From positions 1-64,000 of the forward strand of contig CAVTHV010000037.1 of NCBI GenBank assembly GCA_963734595.1: DNA of 64,000 nt, read 5' to 3'. The notes beneath the pieces were generated by a model that searched no databases, was not told the DNA's origin, and was given only the letters and a program-made list of their open reading frames with translations. Within the stretch, counting starts at the first letter, position 1; every line of letters begins with the position of its first letter. Both the position numbers and the translations under genes were made by a program. Shown here piece after piece: positions 54,527 to 64,000 of the stretch. The stretch is from CAKKQX01 sp963734595 (GTDB lineage Bacteria > Pseudomonadota > Gammaproteobacteria > Burkholderiales > SG8-41).

Positions 54527-55012
54527 TCATATCGCCACGCTCACCAGCACCGGCTTGAGCAGGCGCACGACGGCCTGCGGCTCGATGCCGACCAGAAAGC
54601 CGCGGCTGCCGCCGTTGATGTAGATCCCCGGCAGATCGAGAATCGACTTCTCCATATAAACGGGAAGGGCCTTGCGGGTGCCGAACGGTGAGGTGCCGCC
54701 GACCATGTAGCCGGAATGGCGTTGTGCCGCCTCCGGGTTGCTTGGCACAACGCGCTTGACGCCGATAACGCGCGCCAGCTCCTTGGTCGAGACTTTCATG
54801 TCGCCATGCATCAGCACGATGAGAGGATTGGCCCTGTCATCTTCCATGATCAGGGTCTTCACGACCTGATGCTCGTCGACGCCGAGTTCGCGCGAAGACA
54901 CGGCAGTGCCGCCATGCTCCTCATAATCGTAAAAATGCGGCGCAAATTCAACGTTGGCCGCGCGCAGCATCAGCACCGCGGGCGTCGAAGGAATTTTATC
55001 CCTGGCCGCCAT
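54527..55012 (-). CDS. ybaK: YbaK/EbsC-family aminoacyl-tRNA deacylase
   Basis: A 161-residue protein: TPAVLMLRAANVEFAPHFYD, ELGVDEHQVVKTLIMEDD, MHGDMKVSTKELARVIGVKR, YMVGGTSPFGTRKALPVYME and IYINGGSRGFLVGIEP are the YbaK marks; the conserved Lys in VVKTL is present. It hydrolyses Cys-tRNA(Pro) made in error by prolyl-tRNA synthetase. The start overlaps the NUDIX stop (TGATG), so the two are coupled. Confidence 0.9.
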   Translation of the reverse strand: MAARDKIPSTPAVLMLRAANVEFAPHFYDYEEHGGTAVSSRELGVDEHQVVKTLIMEDDRANPLIVLMHGDMKVSTKELARVIGVKRVVPSNPEAAQRHSGYMVGGTSPFGTRKALPVYMEKSILDLPGIYINGGSRGFLVGIEPQAVVRLLKPVLVSVAI

Positions 55013-55527
55013 CAGTCCTTCAGCATCCTGCACAGGTTGTAGAGCATGCCCGCCGTTGCGCCCCAGATATAACGCCCCTCGTACGGGATCGCCATGTAAT
55101 GACGGTGGCGGCCCCTGAAATGGTACTGCCGGCGCTGGTAGTTGCCGGGGTCGAGAAAATAGCCCAGCGGCGCCTCGAATATTTCCGCCACTTCGAACGG
55201 GTCGGGCCGCAGGTCGAACGGCGGCTCGATCCAGCCCACGACCGGCGTGATGCGGAATCCCGAAGGGATCTCGTAGTCCGGCAGCCTGCCGATCAGCGCG
55301 ATCCGGGCACGCGGCAGGCCGATTTCCTCCTCGGTCTCCCGCAGCGCGGTTTCCTCGCGGCCGGCGTCGGCCGCCTCGACGCGCCCGCCGGGAAAGCTGA
55401 TCTGGCCGGCATGGTCGGACAGATGCGCGGTGCGCTGGGTGAACAGCACCTTGATTGCGCCGCCGCGATCGACCAGCGGCACCAGCACCGCTGCATCGGT
55501 GACACGCACGCCCTCCTTCAAACCCAT
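55012..55527 (-). CDS. NUDIX hydrolase, CoA pyrophosphatase-like (NudL type)
   Basis: AAVLVPLVDRGGAIKVLFTQ, QISFPGGRVEAADAGREETA followed by LRETEEEIGL is the NUDIX box (GX5EX7REUXEEXGU), with the preceding LSDHAGQISFPGG typical of CoA pyrophosphatases. ATG 55527 gives 171 residues. The family is usually longer, and a plausible N terminus (PLSRDGIAER) lies upstream in another frame, so a shift near 55572 probably hides 30-50 residues. Coupled to ybaK. Confidence 0.85.
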   Translation of the reverse strand: MGLKEGVRVTDAAVLVPLVDRGGAIKVLFTQRTAHLSDHAGQISFPGGRVEAADAGREETALRETEEEIGLPRARIALIGRLPDYEIPSGFRITPVVGWIEPPFDLRPDPFEVAEIFEAPLGYFLDPGNYQRRQYHFRGRHRHYMAIPYEGRYIWGATAGMLYNLCRMLKD

Positions 55528-55800
55528 CAAGTGCAGGTCGTCCGGCTCGGGCGGCGGCGGCGGACGCCGGAGTCCGTTCGGCGATCCCGTCGCGGGACAG
55601 CGGGAATATCCGGCGGGGTTCCGGTGTTAATGAGGGTTGAGCCAAACGAATGGGCCGTAACGCTTGATTTAAACGGTGGATTCTACCGCGGCACGGCCGG
55701 TTTGCCACGCCAGGCGCGGTGAGTCGCCGTTGTTGTTCGTGGCCATCGCGAGGCTTAGACTAGCATGTGGTCACTTTTTCAACCACCAAAGGAGGACACC

Positions 55801-56043
55801 ATGAACATCCGCAGCATGATCGTCGCAGCCGGACTCGCCCTGGCAAGCAGCACCGCCTTTGCTTTCCATTGCCCGGCGGACATGAAAGCCATCGACGCGG
55901 CGCTGCCGAAGGCCAAGCTCTCCAGCGAACAGATGACCGAAGTGAAAAAGTACCGCGCCGAGGGCGAGGCCCTGCACAAGGCCGGCAAGCATCAGGAATC
56001 GGTCGACACGCTCGCCAAAGCCAAGAAAATTCTCCATATCTGA
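55801..56043 (+). CDS. Small periplasmic protein of unknown function
   Basis: An 80-residue exported protein: signal MIVAAGLALASSTAFA, then HCPADMKAIDAALPKAKLSS, EVKKYRAEGEALHKAGKHQE and SVDTLAKAKKILHI, a helical hairpin-like chain with one Cys. AAAGGAGGACACC before ATG 55801 is a strong ribosome site, and a strong terminator follows, so it is a well-expressed single gene. Similar small proteins occur in betaproteobacteria without known role. Confidence 0.8.
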   Translation: MNIRSMIVAAGLALASSTAFAFHCPADMKAIDAALPKAKLSSEQMTEVKKYRAEGEALHKAGKHQESVDTLAKAKKILHI

Positions 56044-56061
56044 CGCGGCGCTGCGCGAAAA

Positions 56062-56092
56062 AAATCCCCGCCAGACAGGCGGGGATTTTTTT
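56062..56092 (+). terminator. Bidirectional intrinsic terminator
   Basis: AATCCCCGCC pairs with GGCGGGGATT around a five-base loop. A T-run follows on the plus strand and an A-run precedes it, so it ends both the small periplasmic gene and the degQ-like gene coming from the other side. Confidence 0.92.
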
Positions 56093-56135
56093 CGTCAGGA
56101 AGCGGCCGGTCCTGCGCCGCGACCCGCCGGCGGGA

Positions 56136-57590
56136 TTACCCGAGATCGATCGGCACGAAGATTTTCGTGTCTTCGCGCTGCACCAGAAGCGCGATGGTCT
56201 GCTTGCCCGAGCGTTCAACCAGACTGCGCAGCTCGCCGACGCTTTTGACCGGGGTGCCGTTCAACGCCAGGATGATATCGCCGGACTCTATGCCCGCCTT
56301 GGCCGCGGGGCCGCTTGCATCTTCGACCAGCAGCCCGCCGTGCACGCCGGCTTCCTTCTGCTCGTCGGGATTCAGCGGACGCACCGCCAGCCCCAGTTGG
56401 CCGTGCGGTTTATCCGTTTTCGCTTCGGCGGTCTTGGCGGCCTTCATTTCGGCCACTTTGACGGTCAGTTCCTTGGCTGCGCCCTTGCGCCACACTTCCA
56501 TCTGGGCCGTGGAATCGGGCTTGAGGTTGGCGACAAGCAACGGCAGATCGTTCGAACGCGAGATCTGCTTGCCGTTGACCTTGAGGATCACGTCGCCGGG
56601 CTGCACCCCGGCCTTGGCCGCGGGCCCGTCCTTTTCCACCGAGCTCACCAGCGCCCCTGTCGGCTCCTTCAGCCCGAACGATTTGGCGAGCGACTGGTTC
56701 ACTTCCTGTATCGTCACGCCGATGCGGCCGCGGCTGACCTTGCCGGTGCGGACCAGCTGGTCCTCGACGTTGGACGCGACATTGATCGGAACGGCGAACG
56801 ACAGGCCCTGGTAGCCGCCGCTGCGGCTGTAGATCTGCGAGTTGATGCCGATCACCTCGCCCTTCATGTTGAACAGCGGGCCGCCGGAATTGCCGGGGTT
56901 GACCGCCGCGTCGGTCTGGATGAAAGGCACGTAGGTGCCGTCGGGCAGCGAGCGCGACGTGGCGCTGACGATGCCGGAGGTGACGGTGTTTTCGAAGCCG
57001 TAGGGCGAGCCGATGGCCACCACCCACTCTCCGACGCGCACGGCGCTCGAATCACCCAGTTTCACGGTCGGCAGATTGCCGGCGTCGATCTTCAGCACCG
57101 CGACGTCGCTTTGCGGATCGGAGCCGATGACCTTGGCCTTGAATTCGCGCCTGTCCGTCAGTTTGACCGTCACTTCCTGGGCGTCGGCTACGACATGGGC
57201 GTTGGTGAGTATCGTGCCGTCAGGCCTGATGATGAAACCGGAACCGAGGCCGCGCACCGGCACATCGCTTGGCGGCTCCGCGCCCTGGAACTGCTTGAAG
57301 AACTCGTAGAACGGATCGTTCTTGCTCATGCCCGGAAACTGCTGTCCGTTAAAACCGGTCTTGACGTTGTGCGTGACGCTGATATTCACCACCGCCGGCC
57401 CGTAGCGGTCGACCAGCGCCGCGAAATCCGGCAGCGTCTGCGTGGGAAGCGGCGCAGCAGCAGCAACCGGCGCCGGCGCGGCGGCGTGCGCGCTCGTAGC
57501 GAACGGCTCGTACGCCTTGATCCCACCGGCGGCCAGAGCTGCCACTATCCCTGCGGCGACCAGGCCGCGAACCAATACTTTCTGTCTCAT
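56136..57590 (-). CDS. degQ: Do-family periplasmic serine endoprotease (DegQ/MucD-like)
   Basis: A 484-residue protein: signal/anchor, then a trypsin-like domain with catalytic His132 (TNAHVV), Asp162 (SDVAVL) and Ser235 (GNSGGPL), and two PDZ domains (GRIGVTIQEVNQSLAKSFGL; LGLAVRPLNPDEQ). It degrades or refolds damaged periplasmic proteins. GGAGGGCATC precedes the start. It lies just downstream of a two-component system on the same strand, a frequent arrangement. Confidence 0.95.
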   Translation of the reverse strand: MRQKVLVRGLVAAGIVAALAAGGIKAYEPFATSAHAAAPAPVAAAAPLPTQTLPDFAALVDRYGPAVVNISVTHNVKTGFNGQQFPGMSKNDPFYEFFKQFQGAEPPSDVPVRGLGSGFIIRPDGTILTNAHVVADAQEVTVKLTDRREFKAKVIGSDPQSDVAVLKIDAGNLPTVKLGDSSAVRVGEWVVAIGSPYGFENTVTSGIVSATSRSLPDGTYVPFIQTDAAVNPGNSGGPLFNMKGEVIGINSQIYSRSGGYQGLSFAVPINVASNVEDQLVRTGKVSRGRIGVTIQEVNQSLAKSFGLKEPTGALVSSVEKDGPAAKAGVQPGDVILKVNGKQISRSNDLPLLVANLKPDSTAQMEVWRKGAAKELTVKVAEMKAAKTAEAKTDKPHGQLGLAVRPLNPDEQKEAGVHGGLLVEDASGPAAKAGIESGDIILALNGTPVKSVGELRSLVERSGKQTIALLVQREDTKIFVPIDLG

Positions 57591-57710
57591 GATGCCCTCC
57601 AGTAAGCGTTGTGCACGGAAACGCTCCGTACCCGCGTGACTGTGATCTTGAAGGGGACAGCTTAAACAAGACTTAAGGAGGGAGCCGCTCGCAGCGCGGC
57701 AAGAGGCAGG

Positions 57711-59021
57711 TCACCGGGGCGGGAAAACGACTTTCGCCGAGAGCCCCCTCGCGCCAGGCCCTTCGCCAAGGATCACGCGGGCATGGTGGCGTTCGGCAAT
57801 GTTGCGCACGATCGCCAGGCCGAGGCCGCTGCCCGGGATCTCCTGGCCGGCGCCGCGGTAGAAGCGGTCGAAGACCCGCGCGCGATCGGCCGGCGCGATC
57901 CCCGGCCCGCTGTCCGTAACCTCGAGGACGGGGCCTTCCGGACCGGCGTATACCGAGACATCGATCTTGCCGCCCTCGGGGGTGTAGCGCACCGCATTGT
58001 CGACGAGATTTCTCAGCATGATGTGCAGGCCATCGCGGTCGCCGCTTACCGCGACGGCTTCGCCGCGTCCCATGCCGAGATCGATGCTTTTCGAGGCGGC
58101 GAGCAGCATGTGTTCCGCGATCACCTGGCGCGCGAGATCGTTCAGGTCGACGTTCCCGCCCGGGGGTTCCGTGACGTCGGGTTCCTGGCGCGCCAGCGTC
58201 AGCAGCTGGTCGATCAGGTGCGCCGCGCGCGTCAGCCCCTCCTTTACGGTGGCGAAGGCCGCGGCGCGTTCTTCCGCCGTCGCCGCGCGCTCCGCGAGCT
58301 GGATCTGCAGCCCCAGCGCCGTCAGCGGCGTGCGCAGCTCGTGCGCCGCGTCGGCGACAAACTGCCGCTGCGCGCCCAGCGTGCGGTCGAGCCGCCGCAG
58401 CAGATCGTTGAGCGCGGCGACGAGCGGCTGGATTTCGAACGGAACGCCACGGTCGGGCAGCGGCTGCAGCGCCGTCGGCGTGCGGGCTTTGACCGCGCGC
58501 GCCATGGCTTCGAGCGGGCGCATGCCGCGCCCCACCGTGAACCACACCAGCAGTCCCATCGCGGGCAACAGCAAAAGAAAAGGCGTCAGCGTCCGGAACG
58601 CGGCGGTGGCGGCAAGCTCATTGCGCACGCTCATCGGCTGCGCCACCTGGAAGGTCAGGCCGCGCTGTTGCAGGCTGAACACGCGCCACTGCCCGTCGGG
58701 CGTGGACACCGTTTCGTAGCCGAGCCGTGCGCGGTTGGGCAGAGCGGGATGGGGTTGCGAATAATACAGGCGCGAGCCGTCGCGGTCCCATACCTGGATG
58801 ACGAAATCGAAGGCCTCGCCGATGTCCGGCGGCGCCGCCGCCGCAAACGGATCGAAGGTCTGGTCCCGCAGCGACAGCGCCATCTGCCTCAACTGATAAT
58901 CGAACAGTTCGTTGGCTTCGCGCCGCGCCTGCAGGTAGACGGCAAAAGCGGCAATCAGCCCGGCACACAGCACCACGGCCAGCAGACCGGCCAGCAATCG
59001 TCGCCGGATCGAGGTCATCAT
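57711..59021 (-). CDS. Sensor histidine kinase (QseC/TctE-like)
   Basis: A 436-residue membrane kinase: first helix LLAGLLAVVLCAGLIAAFAV, periplasmic domain, second helix LTPFLLLLPAMGLLVWFTVG, then HisKA (DAAHELRTPLTALGLQIQLA, phospho-His) and HATPase (LRNLVDNAVRYTPEGGKIDV, DSGPGIAPADRARVFDRFYR, GSGLGLAIVRNIAERHHARV). Its start overlaps the response-regulator stop by four bases. Signal unknown; it may sense envelope state, given degQ next to it. Confidence 0.95.
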   Translation of the reverse strand: MMTSIRRRLLAGLLAVVLCAGLIAAFAVYLQARREANELFDYQLRQMALSLRDQTFDPFAAAAPPDIGEAFDFVIQVWDRDGSRLYYSQPHPALPNRARLGYETVSTPDGQWRVFSLQQRGLTFQVAQPMSVRNELAATAAFRTLTPFLLLLPAMGLLVWFTVGRGMRPLEAMARAVKARTPTALQPLPDRGVPFEIQPLVAALNDLLRRLDRTLGAQRQFVADAAHELRTPLTALGLQIQLAERAATAEERAAAFATVKEGLTRAAHLIDQLLTLARQEPDVTEPPGGNVDLNDLARQVIAEHMLLAASKSIDLGMGRGEAVAVSGDRDGLHIMLRNLVDNAVRYTPEGGKIDVSVYAGPEGPVLEVTDSGPGIAPADRARVFDRFYRGAGQEIPGSGLGLAIVRNIAERHHARVILGEGPGARGLSAKVVFPPR

Positions 59022-59680
59022 GCCGGCTTCGGGATCATGTAGCCGACGCCGCGCACGTTCCTGATGAAATCGGCACCCAGTTTCTTGCGCAGCGAGTGGA
59101 CGTAGACTTCGACGGCGTTGCTTTCGATTTCCTCGCCCCAGCCATAGAGATGCTCCTCGAGCTGCGCGCGCGACAAAATGGCGCCCGGACGCTCGAGCAG
59201 GATCTGGAGCAGCGCAAACTCGCGCGCCGTCAATGCCAGCTCCTCGCCGCGCAACGTGGCCTGGTGCGTCGACGGATTGAGCGTGAGCTCGCCGTGGCGT
59301 ATCAGCGGTTCGGTCCGCCCGGACTGGCGGCGCAACAGCGCGCGGATGCGCGCCGCGAGCTCGTCCAGATCGAACGGCTTGACCAGATAATCGTCGGCGC
59401 CGCTGTCGAGGCCTTTCACGCGGTCGGCCACCGCGTCACGCGCGGTGAGCACCAGCACGGGGGTCGCGTTGCCGCGCCGGCGCAGCGCCGCCAGCACGTC
59501 CAGTCCGTTTTTTTTCGGCAGTCCCAGGTCGAGCAACAGCAAATCGTAGACTTCGTTGGCCACCGCCAGCTCGGCGGCGTGGCCGTCGCGCACCCAGTCC
59601 ACGGCGAAACCGTCCTGGCGCAAGCCCTTCTGGACGCTCGCGCCGATCATCGGATCGTCTTCCACCAGCAACAATCGCAT
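59018..59680 (-). CDS. OmpR/QseB-type response regulator
   Basis: A 220-residue regulator: receiver domain with MRLLLVEDDPMIGASVQKGL (acidic pair), the phospho-Asp in LLLLDLGLPKKNGLDVL, LTARD and VKPFDLDEL (Lys). The winged-helix effector follows (LTLNPSTHQATLRGEELALT, NAVEVYVHSLRKKLGADFIR, VRGVGYM). It is activated by the kinase encoded in overlap and probably controls envelope genes such as degQ; that target is inference. Confidence 0.95.
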   Translation of the reverse strand: MRLLLVEDDPMIGASVQKGLRQDGFAVDWVRDGHAAELAVANEVYDLLLLDLGLPKKNGLDVLAALRRRGNATPVLVLTARDAVADRVKGLDSGADDYLVKPFDLDELAARIRALLRRQSGRTEPLIRHGELTLNPSTHQATLRGEELALTAREFALLQILLERPGAILSRAQLEEHLYGWGEEIESNAVEVYVHSLRKKLGADFIRNVRGVGYMIPKPA

Positions 59681-59756
59681 GTCTGCTTCCCAAGAACTCG
59701 GCCCGGCGGGCTGCCCCCGCCGCTATCGTCAGATGCGATGCTTAAGACAATCTTAA

Positions 59757-59968
59757 TCTATCAGCCGCCAAGGCCGCCAAGAACGCCAAGAAAAGCACAT
59801 GAACCAATGCAAAATCAGGATATCAACGAATCCAGTTGCATCTCGAATGCATCGGCAGTCACCTCGACCGTATGAGAACCCCTTTCAATTATTTCTGTTC
59901 TCCTTGGCGTTCTTGGCGGCCTTGGCGGTTCAATTATTGTTTTGTCTTTCTTGGCGTCTTGGCGGTTA
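59757..59968 (+). repeat. Inverted nine-base-period element (CCGCCAAGAACGCCAAGAA arms)
   Basis: The left arm near 59763 reads GCCGCCAAGGCCGCCAAGAA and the right arm near 59902 reads TTGGCGTTCTTGGCGGCCTT, its complement. A further GGCGTCTTGGCGG lies near 59955, touching the fumC stop. About 115 bases between the arms carry no recognisable gene. The stretch could form a long hairpin at the 3' end of fumC. Confidence 0.65.
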
Positions 59969-59969
59969 A

Positions 59970-61388
<1,419 letters not shown>

Positions 61389-61408
61389 GTCGTTTCCTGT
61401 CTTGCTCG

Positions 61409-63703
61409 TTAGAGTAAAGTTTTCTGCTCGCCGCGCTGCGCGCCGGCGTCGACGACGGTCAGCGCCGTCATGTTGACGATGCGCCGCACCGTCGCGGAAG
61501 GCGTAAGGATGTGCACCGACTTCGCCGCGCCGAGCAGGATCGGTCCGACGGTGATGCCGCCGCCGGCGGAATTCTTGAGCAGGTTGAAGGCGATGTTGGC
61601 GGCGTCCAGCGTCGGCATCACCAGCAGGTTGGCTTCGCCCTTCAGCCGCGAATCCGGGAATATATTCAGGCGGATTTCTTCCGACAGCGCGGCATCGCCC
61701 TGCATTTCGCCCTCGACCTCGAGATTGGGCGCAGCCTTGGAGATGATGGCCAGCGCGTCGCGCATTTTCCTTGCGGTCGGGGTGTCGGCGGCGCCGAAGC
61801 TCGAGTGCGACAGCAGCGCCACTTTGGGCGTCACGCCGAAACGGCTGATCTCCTCCGACGCCAGGATTGCCGACTCGGCGACCTGTTCCGCGGTGGGATC
61901 GTAATTGACATAGGTGTCGCAGATGAACACCGTGCGCTCCGGCAGGATCAGCGTGTTCATCGCGGCGTAGTTCTTTACTCCCGGCCGCCGGCCGATCACC
62001 AGGTCGATAAAGTACAGATGGCTCCGATAACGGCCGAGAATGCCGCACAGCATCGCGTCGGCCGCACCCATGCGCATCAACATCGCGCCGATCAGCGTGG
62101 CGCGCCGGCGCATGTCGAGCTTGGCGATTTCCGGGGTCACGCCGTGGCGCGCGGCAAGCCGGTGATACTCGGACCAGTACTCGCGGTAACGCGGATCGTG
62201 GCCGGGATCGACCAGATCGAAATGTTTGCCTTTCTGGATCCGCAGGCCGAGGCGTTCGATGCGCGACTCGATGACGGCCGGGCGGCCGATCAGGATCGGC
62301 CGCGCCATGCCTTCGTCGACCACCACCTGCGCCGCGCGCAGCACGCGCTCCTCTTCGCCTTCGGCATAGACGATGCGCTTGGGCGCCCGCTTGGCCGCGG
62401 CGAACACCGGCCTCATGATGAGGCCGGAGTGATAGACGAACTGGTTGAGGCGTTCGCGGTACGCCTCCAGGTCGGCGATCGGCCGCGTCGCCACGCCGCT
62501 CGCCATCGCAGCCTTGGCCACCGCCGGTGCGACCTTGCCGATCAGGCGCGGATCGAACGGTTTGGGAATCAGGTATTCGGGGCCGAAGGAGAGGTTCTGC
62601 TCGCCGTAGGCCATGGCCACGATGTCCGACTGCTCGGCCTGCGCGAGCTCGGCGATCGCTTTTACCGCCGCGAGTTCCATCTCGGTCGTGATGGTGGTGG
62701 CGCCGACATCGAGCGCGCCGCGGAACACGAACGGAAAGCACAGCACGTTGTTGACCTGGTTCGGATAATCCGAGCGGCCGGTGGCGATCACCGCGTCCGG
62801 CCTTGCCTCTTTCGCCAGTGCAGGATGAATTTCCGGTTCGGGATTGGCCAGCGCGAGGATCAGCGGCTTGTCGGCCATTTTCTTGACCATCTCGGGCTTC
62901 AGCACGCCGCCCGCCGACAGTCCGAGAAAGACGTCGGCGCCATCGATTACTTCCGCCAGCGTGCGCGCCTTGGTTTCGATCGCGTACTGCTCCTTGTCCG
63001 GGTCCATCTCCTCCTTGCGACCCTTGTAGACCACGCCCTTGATGTCGGTGACGACGATGTTCTCTCTGGCAAGGCCCATTTTGACGAGCAGGTCGAGGCA
63101 GGCCAGCGCCGCGGCGCCCGCGCCGGAGACCACCAGCTTCACCTTGCCGATCTCCTTGCCGACGACTTTGAGCCCGCTGATGAAGGCCGCGCCGACCGTG
63201 ATCGCGGTGCCGTGCTGATCGTCATGGAACACGGGGATCTTGCAGCGCGCTCGTAACTTCCTCTCGACGATGAAGCATTCGGGCGCCTTGATGTCCTCGA
63301 GATTGATGCCGCCGAAAGTGGGCTCGAGGCTGGCGATGATGTCGACCAGCTTGTCGGGATCGCGCTCGTCGATTTCGATATCGAAGACGTCGATGCCGGC
63401 GAACTTCTTGAACAGCACGGCCTTGCCTTCCATCACCGGCTTGGCCGCGAGCGGACCGATTGCACCGAGCCCCAGCACCGCGGTGCCATTGGTGATCACC
63501 GCGACCAGGTTGCCGCGCGCAGTGAGATTGCGGGCCTCGGCGGGGTCGGCGACGATCGCCTCGCAGACGGCCGCCACCCCGGGCGTGTAGGCCAGCCCGA
63601 GATCGCGCTGGGTGATCAGTTCCTTGGTCGGGGCGATTGAAATCTTGCCGGGCGTCGGCGTGCTGTGGTACTCGAGCGCAGCTTTGCGCAGTTGCTCATC
63701 CAT
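61409..63703 (-). CDS. maeB: NADP-dependent malic enzyme with phosphotransacetylase-like domain
   Basis: A 764-residue two-domain enzyme: the malic domain (RDLGLAYTPGVAAVCEAIVA, VFHDDQHGTAITVGAAFISG, LVVSGAGAAALACLDLLVKM for NADP, ALANPEPEIHPALAKEARPD) makes pyruvate and CO2 from malate. The C-terminal half (RIVYAEGEEERVLRAAQVVV, GEMQGDAALSEEIRLNIFPD) is phosphotransacetylase-like and allosteric, probably not catalytic. ATG 63703 is chosen over 63730 because MDEQLRKAALEYH is the family start. Confidence 0.97.
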   Translation of the reverse strand: MDEQLRKAALEYHSTPTPGKISIAPTKELITQRDLGLAYTPGVAAVCEAIVADPAEARNLTARGNLVAVITNGTAVLGLGAIGPLAAKPVMEGKAVLFKKFAGIDVFDIEIDERDPDKLVDIIASLEPTFGGINLEDIKAPECFIVERKLRARCKIPVFHDDQHGTAITVGAAFISGLKVVGKEIGKVKLVVSGAGAAALACLDLLVKMGLARENIVVTDIKGVVYKGRKEEMDPDKEQYAIETKARTLAEVIDGADVFLGLSAGGVLKPEMVKKMADKPLILALANPEPEIHPALAKEARPDAVIATGRSDYPNQVNNVLCFPFVFRGALDVGATTITTEMELAAVKAIAELAQAEQSDIVAMAYGEQNLSFGPEYLIPKPFDPRLIGKVAPAVAKAAMASGVATRPIADLEAYRERLNQFVYHSGLIMRPVFAAAKRAPKRIVYAEGEEERVLRAAQVVVDEGMARPILIGRPAVIESRIERLGLRIQKGKHFDLVDPGHDPRYREYWSEYHRLAARHGVTPEIAKLDMRRRATLIGAMLMRMGAADAMLCGILGRYRSHLYFIDLVIGRRPGVKNYAAMNTLILPERTVFICDTYVNYDPTAEQVAESAILASEEISRFGVTPKVALLSHSSFGAADTPTARKMRDALAIISKAAPNLEVEGEMQGDAALSEEIRLNIFPDSRLKGEANLLVMPTLDAANIAFNLLKNSAGGGITVGPILLGAAKSVHILTPSATVRRIVNMTALTVVDAGAQRGEQKTLL

Positions 63704-63964
63704 GTGAAAACCGGGGAAAAAGAATGACAATTATACCGCACAGGCTCTGGCGCCCCCTGACGCTGCCGGCGCACATCGGGCACAGCCGCGGTCTTCCGGA
63801 CGGCCGCTATGCCGCGGCTGCTAATCCAATAGAATCAATGCGTTCAGGCGCGGCGCGCGGGATCGCGCCGCCGTTACCGGACACGGCCGATGCGGCGGCC
63901 GCGGATTTCATCGGCCACGGCCTTTGTGCTATGGTCTCGCCTGCTTGCGCATTGGCATACACGA

Positions 63965-64000
63965 ATGGCTGACATCTCCCCGACAATCCGCGCCGGGCTT
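63965..64000 (+). CDS. Possible start of a gene cut by the window end
   Basis: ATG at 63965 opens a frame MADISPTIRAGL to the edge. The 261-base spacer 63704-63964 holds no other convincing gene, and it is the right place for a gene divergent from maeB. Twelve residues are too few to name it. Confidence 0.3.
   Translation, partial: MADISPTIRAGL

Noticed and set aside
59815..59893. Short minus-strand peptide between the arms of the inverted repeat near 59.8 kb.
   Set aside because: It has no proper start and lies wholly inside the repeat element; not enough to call a gene.
61389..62741. Upstream extension of the fumC frame to a start at 62741.
   Set aside because: The extension is antisense to maeB and of low-complexity Arg/Gly type; FumC begins properly at 61388 with a ribosome site.
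63724..63972. Open frame of 82 codons after the maeB start region.
   Set aside because: No ribosome site, no recognisable motif and composition of spacer DNA; the ATG at 63965 is the more likely next gene.

Overview
The window looks like a chromosomal segment of a GC-rich betaproteobacterium, probably of the Burkholderiales or a near relative. The grounds are five orphan tripartite-tricarboxylate (Bug/TctC-type) binding proteins, CaiB-type CoA transferases, and a housekeeping block (pgi, orn, M48 protease, cytochrome c, pterin dehydratase, rsgA, CobD-like, greB) of betaproteobacterial type. The species cannot be named from sequence alone. No tRNA, rRNA, CRISPR array, prophage or intact insertion sequence was recognised.

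Layout. 0-16 kb is accessory catabolism: the end of a CocE-type hydrolase, a BNR lipoprotein, an alpha/beta hydrolase with a histone-H1-like tail, three Bug receptors, a carboxymuconolactone decarboxylase (CMD) protein, a thioesterase, a CaiB CoA transferase and PrpD. These are followed by a solute-binding protein with a SlyB-like partner, a hemerythrin-like protein and a DUF2157 membrane protein. 16-26 kb holds CHRD, SRPBCC and Fe-S proteins, a heavily frameshifted aldehyde:ferredoxin oxidoreductase, an esterase and a divergent pair: a Bug receptor with a GntR regulator, opposite an AhpD/CMD-family gene. In that gene the second Cys of CxxC is an in-frame TGA followed by a SECIS-like hairpin, so it is a candidate selenoprotein. 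26-32 kb is an EmrAB/NodT drug-efflux operon under a MarR regulator with a near-perfect promoter and operator, plus an unlisted 46-residue membrane protein. 32-36 kb is a CysB-like regulator opposite a hotdog hydratase, CoA transferase and Bug receptor. 36-43 kb is an ECF42-type sigma factor, a YadGH-type ABC exporter, four DGPF (YCII) proteins, a PhnB-like protein, a BNR propeller and a MoaD-like protein. 43-64 kb is mostly housekeeping: EI24, LrgAB, Pgi, Orn, M48 protease, RsgA, GreB, patatin, YbaK, NUDIX, DegQ, a two-component system, FumC and MaeB.

Two properties run through the whole window. First, about twenty genes are interrupted by single-base indels or nonsense codons, usually repairable by one base. 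Accessory genes are hit far more often than the long housekeeping genes, so error-prone long reads, gene decay or both must be considered. Second, spacers carry a mosaic of dispersed repeats: heptamer tracts, nine-base-period arrays often in inverted pairs, a 14-base AAAACAACGSATTA motif present six times, and a 58-base imperfect palindrome present twice.

Functionally, the accessory genes suggest scavenging and CoA-dependent breakdown of organic acids, with periplasmic capture by Bug proteins, CoA transfer, hydration and dehydration, and thioester hydrolysis. The exact substrates cannot be read from the sequence.
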